DNA of 7,946 nt from Bacilli bacterium (GTDB lineage Bacteria > Bacillota_I > Bacilli_A > ML615J-28 > CAG-698): positions 1 to 7,946 of the forward strand of contig JAEEJT010000106.1 of assembly GCA_016282055.1 (NCBI GenBank). Direction: 5' to 3'. The notes under the pieces are model-generated. The model was not told the DNA's origin and did no database searches. It saw only the letters and a program-made list of their open reading frames with translations. Below, one piece after another: positions 1 to 5,332 of this stretch (position 1 is its first letter; the number at the start of each line of letters is the position of its first letter). A program made the position numbers and the translations under genes.

Positions 1-176
1 AAGAAAAATCTAAACGTGTTGTATTAAAAGGTGATATTCCATCTCCTGCTAATCCACCAAAAGGATGTAAGTTCTGTACAAGATGTCCTAAATGTATGGA
101 AATATGTAAACATATAGAACCTGAGTTTAAAGAAGTAGAACCAAATCATATTGTTGCTTGTCATTTATTTGATTAA
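1..176 (+). CDS. Oligopeptide/dipeptide ABC transporter ATP-binding protein, C-terminal fragment (OppF/DppF-like)
   Basis: Only the last 57 codons are in the window (first whole codon at position 3); the nucleotide-binding domain lies upstream. The fragment is the family's C-terminal oligopeptide-transporter extension: a GDIPSPANPP stretch, then Cys residues 22, 28, 35 and 53 of the visible fragment in the usual order GC..., RC, EIC, VAC, ending in the typical VACHL-like tail. Two extra Cys (25 and 31) turn the first part into a CxxCxxCxxC run, which is unusual. By family knowledge this cytoplasmic subunit would power import of peptides through a membrane permease pair. OppD and OppF share this tail, so the paralogue cannot be decided; being last in the run of transporter genes hints at OppF. 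The next gene starts 2 nt after the stop codon, suggesting cotranscription. Confidence 0.85.
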   Translation, partial: EKSKRVVLKGDIPSPANPPKGCKFCTRCPKCMEICKHIEPEFKEVEPNHIVACHLFD

Positions 177-178
177 TT

Positions 179-448
179 ATGAAAAAAGAAAAAAAACAAA
201 AAGAAAAAGTTACTTATTATGATGATGGATCAACTATCTATGATATGAGTGGTCTTAGAAATAAGAAGCCAACTAATAATAACAATAATAATTTAAATCC
301 TTTACAAAATAAGAAGCCTAGAGCCACTGAAAGAGAAAAATTAAGAACTTTCTTTCAAGCATTTAAAATGATGCTTGCACCAACTGGTGTTGCTTTATTA
401 ATATTGCTTATTCTATATATTATATTTAGATTATTATTTGCACGATAG
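179..448 (+). CDS. Small conserved single-TM membrane protein with YDDGSTIYDMSGL motif
   Basis: This 89-residue protein has unknown function. It opens with a very Lys/Glu-rich segment (residues 2-10), followed by a YYDDGSTIYDMSGL block (about 13-26). I recognise that block as typical of small conserved hypothetical membrane proteins in Firmicutes. A polar linker containing six consecutive Asn follows, then a basic stretch, and a single hydrophobic helix at about residues 67-87 ending in Arg. The charge pattern suggests an N-terminus in the cytoplasm and a C-terminal tail anchor. No convincing Shine-Dalgarno precedes the ATG; the start lies 2 nt after the stop of the peptide-transporter gene, so translational coupling is likely. 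The last base of its TAG stop is already part of the terminator stem. A link to peptide transport is suggested only by position. Confidence 0.75.
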   Translation: MKKEKKQKEKVTYYDDGSTIYDMSGLRNKKPTNNNNNNLNPLQNKKPRATEREKLRTFFQAFKMMLAPTGVALLILLILYIIFRLLFAR

Positions 449-480
449 ACTTTTACATATTGTAAAAGTCTTTTTTATTT
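448..480 (+). terminator. Rho-independent terminator after the small membrane protein
   Basis: A perfect 10-bp stem (448-457 GACTTTTACA with 461-470 TGTAAAAGTC), a 3-nt loop (TAT) and six T residues follow directly. It separates the peptide-transporter unit from the amino acid transporter operon. Confidence 0.9.
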
Positions 481-486
481 ATATAT

Positions 487-512
487 TACTTTAATACTTT
501 AGTGAAATAAAG
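487..512. repeat. Upstream copy of a 26-bp direct repeat, candidate TrpR-family operator O1
   Basis: This copy matches 534-559 at 23 of 26 positions and starts 47 bp before it. Inside it is an inverted pair CTTTA (497-501) and TAAAG (508-512) separated by 6 bp. A second ACTTTA (488-493) precedes the first ACTTTA by 8 bp. No -10 element follows this copy, so it is not a second promoter; it is more likely an auxiliary protein-binding site. Assignment to the TrpR-like protein encoded at the end of the operon is an inference from context. Confidence 0.6.
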
Positions 513-533
513 AAAACATTTTCATACAACTTT

Positions 534-559
534 TACTTTACTACTTTAACGAAATAAAG
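534..559. promoter_or_regulatory. Promoter-overlapping copy of the 26-bp repeat, candidate operator O2
   Basis: This second copy has the same CTTTA (544-548), 6-bp spacer and TAAAG (555-559) arrangement and the same 8-bp offset ACTTTA pair (535-540, 543-548). It covers the -35 element and the whole spacer and ends at the base before the -10 hexamer. A protein bound here would block RNA polymerase, which is the classical layout of a repressor operator. The E. coli TrpR operator is also a palindrome with ACT/AGT half-sites and shows 8-bp tandem binding; the similarity is suggestive only. Confidence 0.6.
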
Positions 560-565
560 TATAAT
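537..565 (+). promoter_or_regulatory. Sigma-A-type promoter of the amino acid ABC transporter operon
   Basis: TTTACT (537-542, 4 of 6 to TTGACA) is followed by a 17-bp spacer and a perfect TATAAT (560-565). Transcription would start near 572 and give a leader of about 29 nt holding the Shine-Dalgarno. No T-box or riboswitch-sized leader fits here, which points to control by DNA binding. Confidence 0.75.
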
Positions 566-584
566 AATACTATAAATAGAAAAA

Positions 585-591
585 AGAGGAG
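585..591 (+). promoter_or_regulatory. Shine-Dalgarno that decides the binding-protein start
   Basis: AGAGGAG lies 9 nt before ATG 601 but only 3 nt before the in-frame TTG at 595, so ATG 601 is the start. Confidence 0.85.
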
Positions 592-600
592 ATTTTGATT

Positions 601-1446
601 ATGAAAAGATTATTTAGTGGAATTATAGCAATGTTATTGCTTGTTATTTGTATGTTTACTTTTACAGGATGTAAAGAAAAAGAAGTTGATAATAACTTAG
701 TAAAAGTTAATTATAATGTATCTAATCCTGTTGCTAGTACTAAAGTATTAAAATTAGGATTTGATGATACTTTTTATCCTTATGGTTATAAAGATGCTGA
801 AACTTTATTATATAAAGGATTTGATTTAGAGTTTGCTAAAATGGTATGTGATGAATTAGGATGGAAATTAGAATTAGTTCCAATCAATTGGGATTTAAAA
901 GATGCTGAAATTAATTCTGGAAATATTGATTGTATTTGGAATGGATTTACAATTAATACTAGAGAAAATGATTATGAATGGACTGATGCATATTGTGATA
1001 ATACAATTGTTGTATTAGTAAAAGAAAGTAGTGGTATTAATAGTTTAGCTGATTTAAGTGGTAAGATCGTTATGGCACAAGCTGGTTCTAGTGCAGAAGA
1101 TGCTTTAAACGATAAAGATAATACTGCTTTAGTTAGTTCATTTAAGAATGGTAATTTCTTAACTGTTGCAAATTATGTTTTAGGTTATCAAGAATTAAAA
1201 CAAGGTAGTGTTGATGCATTAGTTGTTGATTCTACAGTTGTTGAATCATTTGTTGGTAATGATACAGGATATAAAGTTTTAACAGAAGTTATTAGTACTG
1301 AACAATATGGTGTTGGATTTAAAAAAGGTAACACTATGTTATGTAGTATTATTAATACTGTTATGAAAGAAGTAGCAAAAACTAATGAATTTAAAGATTT
1401 AGTTAAGAAATATGGATTAGAAGATACTGTAATTTTTGGTAAATAA
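601..1446 (+). CDS. Amino acid ABC transporter substrate-binding lipoprotein (SBP family 3)
   Basis: This 281-residue extracellular receptor captures a polar or other amino acid and delivers it to the permease encoded next. Residues 1-24 form a lipoprotein signal: MKR, a hydrophobic core, and a lipobox FTGC with Cys24 as the lipidation site, anchoring the protein to the outer face of the membrane. The body follows family 3 binding proteins: KLGFDDTFYPYGY (about 51-63) near the first strand, a KGFDLEFAK helix (about 72-80), CIWNGFT (111-117) with Arg121 as the likely ligand carboxylate contact, then EWTDAY and the second lobe from about 141 (IVMAQAGSSAEDAL). The length is normal for the family. 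The ligand cannot be read from sequence; cystine, glutamine and aromatic amino acids are all possible, the last favoured only by the TrpR-like regulator in the operon. Confidence 0.92.
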   Translation: MKRLFSGIIAMLLLVICMFTFTGCKEKEVDNNLVKVNYNVSNPVASTKVLKLGFDDTFYPYGYKDAETLLYKGFDLEFAKMVCDELGWKLELVPINWDLKDAEINSGNIDCIWNGFTINTRENDYEWTDAYCDNTIVVLVKESSGINSLADLSGKIVMAQAGSSAEDALNDKDNTALVSSFKNGNFLTVANYVLGYQELKQGSVDALVVDSTVVESFVGNDTGYKVLTEVISTEQYGVGFKKGNTMLCSIINTVMKEVAKTNEFKDLVKKYGLEDTVIFGK

Positions 1447-1447
1447 T

Positions 1448-2128
1448 ATGTTATTTTTAGAGTTTAATTTTAATTTATTTCCTACAGTAGTGAAACATTT
1501 ATTAGAAGCTTTCTCTGTTTCTTTGGCCATTTTTCTTCTAACGTTATTGTTTTCATTACCTTTAGGATTTATAGTTTACTTTTTGAGAGTATCCAAAATT
1601 AAACCTATAAGCATAATAACTAAAATATTTATTTCAATCATGAGAGGGACACCTCTCATGTTGCAGTTATTTTTGGTTTATTTTGGACCATACTATTTGT
1701 TTAATGTTCAAATCTCATCTAATTATAGATTTATTGCAACCATAATAGGTTTTAGTTTAAATTATAGTGCATATTTCGCTGAAATATATCGTTCTGGATT
1801 TGCTAGTGTTAGTCATGGACAATATGAAGCCTGTAAAATGTTAGGTTTTAATAAAACACAGACATTTTTTAAAATTATTTTACCTCAAGTTGTTTCAAAT
1901 GTATTACCATCTGTAACTAATGAAGTTATTACGCTTATTAAAGATACTTCACTTGCATTCTCTATAAGTGTTGTTGAAATGTTTACTGAGACAAAAGCTT
2001 TAGTTAGTGCAACTTCTAGTTTAGTTCCATATTTTATTGCAATGGTTATTTATTATGTATTTAATTATATTATTGCATTATTGTTACAATATATTGATAA
2101 AAAAGTTAATAAATATAGGAGGGTCTAA
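1448..2128 (+). CDS. Amino acid ABC transporter permease (HisM/GlnP type)
   Basis: This 226-residue inner-membrane subunit of a polar amino acid importer belongs to the BPD_transp_1 fold. The N-terminal signature RGTPLMLQLFLVYFGPY lies at residues 66-82. The cytoplasmic EAA-type coupling loop lies at about 125-147 (QYEACKMLGF... ending in ILPQ) and contacts the ATPase. Hydrophobic helices are seen at about 23-46, 55-85, 94-115, 160-180 and 194-215. Only one permease gene is present, so the channel is probably a homodimer. ATG 1448 starts 1 nt after the binding-protein stop; an in-frame TTG at 1436 inside that gene would add four residues but has no better ribosome site. The visible Shine-Dalgarno is poor, so translation probably depends on coupling. 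Its stop overlaps the ATPase start (TAATG). Confidence 0.92.
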   Translation: MLFLEFNFNLFPTVVKHLLEAFSVSLAIFLLTLLFSLPLGFIVYFLRVSKIKPISIITKIFISIMRGTPLMLQLFLVYFGPYYLFNVQISSNYRFIATIIGFSLNYSAYFAEIYRSGFASVSHGQYEACKMLGFNKTQTFFKIILPQVVSNVLPSVTNEVITLIKDTSLAFSISVVEMFTETKALVSATSSLVPYFIAMVIYYVFNYIIALLLQYIDKKVNKYRRV

Positions 2129-2877
2129 TGTTACTTGAAGCAAACAATTTATTTAAAACATTTGGATCTAAGATTGTATTAAATGATATATCTTTAAATA
2201 TAGAAGAAGGGACAATTACTAGTATAATTGGCCCTAGTGGTGTAGGAAAATCTACTTTATTAAGATCTTTAGCAACATTAGAAAAACTAGATAATGGAAC
2301 TATAAAAATCAAAGATTCTTATTTATGTAAAGATGGTAAGTATCCAAAATATCAAGATGAATTAGAAATTCTTAGTAATATTGGTTTTGTTTTTCAAGAT
2401 TATAATTTGTTTCCACATTTAAGTGTTATAAAAAATGTAATGCTTCCATTATTAAACAAAGGTGTTGATAAAAATAGTGCATACAATAGAAGTATGGTTT
2501 TACTTAAAGCACTTAATATTGATAGCTTAGCTGATTGTTTTCCCATAAAACTATCAGGTGGAGAAAAACAAAGAGTAAGTATAGCTAGAAGTCTTGCTTT
2601 AAATCCTGATATTTTGTTTTTTGATGAGCCAACAAGTGCTCTTGATCAAAAGACTATTAAAGGTTTAATTGAGATAATCAAGGATTTAAGAAATCAAGGA
2701 AAAGGAATTTTAATTGTTACTCATGATATTAATTTTTCTTTTTTAATTAGTGACTTTATTATTTATCAAAAAGATGGTATAATTAAAGAAACTTTTAAAC
2801 CAGAAGAGGTACAAAGTATTGAGGATTCTGATTTAGAGGAATTTTTACTTACTGGTGATAAAGATGAAGAATGTTAA
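2128..2877 (+). CDS. Amino acid ABC transporter ATP-binding protein (HisP/GlnQ type)
   Basis: This 249-residue cytoplasmic ATPase drives the importer. All catalytic elements are intact: Walker A GPSGVGKST (35-43), Q-loop Gln90 in FQDYNLFPH, signature LSGGEKQR (142-149), Walker B LFFDE (163-167), the D-loop SALD (170-173) and H-loop His199 in VTHD. The length matches stand-alone polar amino acid ATPases. A strong Shine-Dalgarno AGGAGGG (2117-2123) lies inside the end of the permease gene, and the start codon shares one base with the permease stop, so the two are tightly coupled. The 3' end overlaps the start of the TrpR-like regulator by 14 nt. The ORF on the opposite strand here is a shadow of this gene. 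Confidence 0.95.
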   Translation: MLLEANNLFKTFGSKIVLNDISLNIEEGTITSIIGPSGVGKSTLLRSLATLEKLDNGTIKIKDSYLCKDGKYPKYQDELEILSNIGFVFQDYNLFPHLSVIKNVMLPLLNKGVDKNSAYNRSMVLLKALNIDSLADCFPIKLSGGEKQRVSIARSLALNPDILFFDEPTSALDQKTIKGLIEIIKDLRNQGKGILIVTHDINFSFLISDFIIYQKDGIIKETFKPEEVQSIEDSDLEEFLLTGDKDEEC

Positions 2878-3136
2878 AGACGAATTTAAAGAATTATTTG
2901 ATGTGATTTTAAATATTAATAATTTAGATGATTGTGCTGATTTTTTTGAGGATCTTTGTACTATTCAAGAACTTGAAAAAATGAAAGAAAGATTACAAGC
3001 AGCAAAGATGTTACTTGATAATAAGACTTATGATGAAATCATTAAGACAACAAAAATTTCTAGTGCTACATTATCTAGAGTATCTAAATGTATCCAGTAT
3101 GGTAATGGTGGATATAAGAAGATAATAAATCAATAA
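2864..3136 (+). CDS. TrpR-family repressor-like protein, YerC/YecD group
   Basis: This 90-residue helix-turn-helix protein closely follows the Bacillus YerC pattern. ADFFEDLCTIQELEKMKERL (25-44) corresponds to the family's FFDDLCT...QRL segment, and KTYDEIIKTT (54-63) is the first helix of the HTH. SSATLSRVSKCIQYGN (66-81) contains the recognition helix and the conserved YGN end. By family it should bind operator DNA as a dimer; whether it needs a corepressor is unknown. Start ATG 2864 is preceded by GGTGAT (2854-2859), which can pair with the 16S 3' end; a GTG at 2855 would add three residues. It overlaps the ATPase gene and is the last gene of the transport operon, so it probably controls that operon through the repeats at 487-512 and 534-559. 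This link is inferred, not shown. Confidence 0.88.
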   Translation: MKNVKDEFKELFDVILNINNLDDCADFFEDLCTIQELEKMKERLQAAKMLLDNKTYDEIIKTTKISSATLSRVSKCIQYGNGGYKKIINQ

Positions 3137-3165
3137 TTGGTATCTTGTGATATCAATTTTTTATT
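3135..3165 (+). terminator. Rho-independent terminator after the TrpR-like gene
   Basis: A 10-bp stem (3135-3144 with 3149-3158, one G-T pair), a TTGT loop and a TTTTATT tail. The stem starts within the TAA stop codon. It closes the amino acid transport operon. Confidence 0.85.
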
Positions 3166-3189
3166 GGAATGGCAAAATGTTTGTAAAAT

Positions 3190-3219
3190 TTGACTTGTAT
3201 TGTATTTTTGAAATATAAA
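3190..3219 (+). promoter_or_regulatory. Promoter of the MFS transporter gene
   Basis: TTGACT (3190-3195, 5 of 6) is followed by an 18-bp spacer and TATAAA (3214-3219, 5 of 6). The predicted leader runs from about 3226 to 3289 and contains the inverted repeat at 3256-3272. Confidence 0.65.
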
Positions 3220-3255
3220 TTAATGATTAGTTGTTTGTAAGTTAAAATAGATTAT

Positions 3256-3272
3256 AACTCAAATATTGAGTT
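3256..3272. repeat. Perfect inverted repeat in the MFS leader
   Basis: AACTCAA (3256-3262) and TTGAGTT (3266-3272) are perfect complements separated by ATA. Without a T tail it is not a terminator. It lies between the promoter and the Shine-Dalgarno, so it could be a small operator or an RNA hairpin that shapes the leader. Confidence 0.4.
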
Positions 3273-3280
3273 TGATAAAT

Positions 3281-3284
3281 GAGG
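3281..3284 (+). promoter_or_regulatory. Shine-Dalgarno that decides the MFS start
   Basis: GAGG lies 5 nt before ATG 3290. The upstream in-frame TTG at 3266 lies inside the inverted repeat and has no such site, so the start is ATG 3290. Confidence 0.75.
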
Positions 3285-3289
3285 TTATT

Positions 3290-4426
3290 ATGAAAGAAAC
3301 TGGTAAATATAAATTATTGACATTACTAAGATATATGGGTGATGGATTTTTCTATCCTTTCTTTTCTTTATATTTAATGTCAAGGGATATAACTGAATCT
3401 AAAATAGGATTACTTGTTGCAATGTGTCCACTTTTTGCAATTCTTTTAAATCCTTTATACACAAGAATTTGTAAAAATATAAGAAGAACTGAGATTACTC
3501 TTGGAGTAATATCTATTATGGAAGGAATAAATATCCTTATAATAGGTTTATCAACGAACTTTAATGTTATTTTTATATTTACTATTTTAATGGCTGTTTT
3601 TGGCTCTTGTCATTATGGTTTAATGGATGCTTTAATTTCAATATATGCTGATAATCAAAATGTAAAGTATTCTAGTATTAGAATGTATGGTTCTTTAGCT
3701 TATATTGTAGCTACAGCTTTTGGGGGATTTATAGTTGAACTTATTAGTTATGAGTTTGTATTTATGATTTCTATGATTTTATTCTCTTTATCAGGAATAT
3801 TCTATTTTATATTGAAAGATATTGACGTTGAAATTAAACAAAAAGAAAAGTTTAAGTTTAAAGAATTACTTAAAAACTTTAAATTTATGATATTTTTACT
3901 ATTTTATGCTTTAATGAGTAGTATGATTACAACAAATAATTATTTCTTTTCAACATATTTAAATAGTAGAGGTGTTACTGATAAAGAATATGGATTTGTT
4001 TTTAGTTATTGTGTTGTGATTGAACTTATTACTTTACTATTATTAACAAAAATAAGAAGACAAAACAAAAAGATTTTATTAATAATATCAAGTATTTGTT
4101 TATTTTTAAGACTATTTGTTTGTTATTTATATGCTCCAATACTAGTTGTTATAATACTTGCTGGTCTTAGAGGAGTAGGATATGGAATATTACTTCATGT
4201 AAGTTATCCATATATTATTAATTTACTTGGTGAAAAGAATGGAACAAATGGAGTAATGTTAGCATCCCTTGTTCATGGAGCGTTTGTATTAACATTTAAT
4301 AATGTTGGTGGAATAATTATAGAGAATAATGGTTATCAATTATTCTATTTTATTAATGTAATTATTTGTGTTATTATATTAACTTTATCTATATTTTTAC
4401 CAATACAAAATAAAAAAAGTGTATAA
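3290..4426 (+). CDS. Major facilitator superfamily transporter (MFS_1-like / LacY-like group)
   Basis: This 378-residue polytopic membrane protein has about 12 hydrophobic helices in two halves, split by a charged cytoplasmic loop at about 176-197 (DIDVEIKQKEKFKFKELLK). The first helix carries YMGDGFFYPFFSLYL, and an RMYGSLAY block (131-138) at the start of helix 5 is typical of the MFS_1-like/LacY-like symporters that include phenylpropionate and nucleoside permease relatives. The second half has LRGVGYGILLHVSYPYI (293-309). Substrate and direction of transport cannot be told. It contains no Trp at all. It has its own promoter, and an upstream terminator separates it from the amino acid transport operon, so it is probably monocistronic. 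Candidate roles are sugar, nucleoside or small organic compound uptake, or drug efflux. Confidence 0.85.
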   Translation: MKETGKYKLLTLLRYMGDGFFYPFFSLYLMSRDITESKIGLLVAMCPLFAILLNPLYTRICKNIRRTEITLGVISIMEGINILIIGLSTNFNVIFIFTILMAVFGSCHYGLMDALISIYADNQNVKYSSIRMYGSLAYIVATAFGGFIVELISYEFVFMISMILFSLSGIFYFILKDIDVEIKQKEKFKFKELLKNFKFMIFLLFYALMSSMITTNNYFFSTYLNSRGVTDKEYGFVFSYCVVIELITLLLLTKIRRQNKKILLIISSICLFLRLFVCYLYAPILVVIILAGLRGVGYGILLHVSYPYIINLLGEKNGTNGVMLASLVHGAFVLTFNNVGGIIIENNGYQLFYFINVIICVIILTLSIFLPIQNKKSV

Positions 4427-4447
4427 TTTAATAAAATTAATTCTTAT

Positions 4448-4499
4448 AAAACCTCTTAAAAATGCTATAATATAAAAGTAGTGATTTAAGAGGTTTTTT
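4448..4499 (+). terminator. Long-loop inverted repeat / terminator of the MFS gene enclosing the next promoter
   Basis: A perfect 13-bp stem (4448-4460 with 4485-4497), a 24-nt loop and a run of six T (4494-4499). For transcripts coming from the MFS gene it should act as a terminator. The loop contains the -10 element of the next operon, and the right arm contains its Shine-Dalgarno (AGAGG, 4489-4493). Confidence 0.7.
4463..4471 (+). promoter_or_regulatory. Extended -10 promoter inside the terminator loop
   Basis: TGC followed by a perfect TATAAT (4466-4471) makes an extended -10 element; the -35 region is poor. Predicted transcription start is near 4478, after the left arm of the hairpin, so transcripts from here cannot form the hairpin. 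Confidence 0.6.
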
Positions 4500-4501
4500 A
4501 T

Positions 4502-5332
4502 ATGATAAAAAAGGTTTTTATTATTATTAGTTTGATTATATCAATTCTTTTTAGTGTCCTTTTGCCATTAACTCATATATATGATATTTGGATTACTATC
4601 TTAGTATTTTTAATATCTTATTTAGTTTTAACAATGTTATATTTTCTTTTTGCATATATTGTTTCTATATTTATTGATACAAAGAAAGAATATACTTAAC
4701 AAAATAAATTTGTTTATGATTTAACTATAAATACAATGGAGTTTATTACAGATCTTGCTCGTGTTAATTTAAAAACAACAGGACTAGATTTAATTCCAAA
4801 AAATCAAAAGTTTTTACTTGTTTATAATCATACATCAAAGTTTGATCCAATTATTCAATCTTTTGTATTAAGAAAAGAAGATTTAATTCATGTATCTAAA
4901 CCTGAAAACTTTAAAATTCCAATTGCGGGTAATGTAATTTATAGAGATTGTTTTATTGCTATAAATAGAGAAAATAATAGAGAAGCTATTAAAACTATTA
5001 ATAAAGCAATTACTTTTATTAAAGATAATAAATTTTGTGTTGGTATTAGTCCAGAAGGAACTAGAAATAAAGGGGATGTTACTAAGTTACTCCCTTTTAG
5101 AAATGGTTGTTTTCATATAGCATTAAAAGCTAAATGACCGATAGTTATTTGTGAAATGTATAATTTAGATAAAATTCATAAAAATTATCCATTCAAAAAA
5201 ACTAACGTTGAAATGAATGTGTTAAGAGTTTTAACTTATGATGAGATAAAAGATATGAAAACAAATACAATAGGTGATATTGTATATAATGAAATACAAA
5301 ATAAGATTAATTTAAGAATGGGAGAACGATAA
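4502..5332 (+). pseudogene. PlsC-type 1-acylglycerol-3-phosphate acyltransferase, broken by two in-frame stops
   Basis: One reading frame of 276 codons runs from ATG 4502 (AGAGG 8 nt upstream) to TAA 5330-5332 but contains TAA at codon 66 (4697-4699) and TGA at codon 212 (5135-5137). Codons 1-65 encode two membrane helices ending DTKKEYT. After the TAA the frame continues QNKFVYD... into a PlsC domain: NHTSKFD (His110, Asp115) is the catalytic HX4D motif, FIAINR (151-156) the third block, PEGTR (184-188) the phosphate-binding motif. Beyond the TGA it goes on as PIVICEMYN, the usual PIV block. No frameshift is seen and codon use matches its neighbours. ATG 4736 could restart translation but has no Shine-Dalgarno. 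An intact enzyme would make phosphatidic acid from lysophosphatidic acid at the membrane. A recent pseudogene is most likely; sequencing error or stop readthrough are alternatives. Confidence 0.75.

Noticed and set aside
279..294. Asn-codon repeat in the small membrane protein as a phase-variable tract.
   Set aside because: The run mixes AAT and AAC and changes would be in frame if whole codons slip; no sign of a contingency locus.
487..559. CRISPR-like or mobile-element repeats.
   Set aside because: There are only two copies, imperfect, with a 21-bp gap, one of them coinciding with the promoter; no cas genes or transposase nearby.
449..600. T-box or riboswitch in the leader of the amino acid transporter operon.
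   Set aside because: The predicted leader is only about 29 nt, and the conserved elements lie at and upstream of the promoter, so they act as DNA.
2106..2312. 68-codon ORF on the - strand.
   Set aside because: It lies inside the ABC ATPase gene, which has all catalytic motifs; no ribosome site or recognisable family on the - strand.
5135..5137. In-frame TGA read as tryptophan (Mollicutes-type code).
   Set aside because: No clear gene in the window ends in TGA, so it cannot be excluded. However, all six Trp codons seen in intact genes are TGG, the position before PIV is not a usual Trp in PlsC proteins, and the same frame has a TAA that must be a stop because other genes end in TAA.
4736..5137. 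Separate 133-residue acyltransferase gene starting at ATG 4736.
   Set aside because: There is no Shine-Dalgarno, the coding pattern continues in frame upstream (QNKFVYD...) and downstream (PIVICEMYN...), and family members are one continuous protein. It is treated as part of the broken gene.
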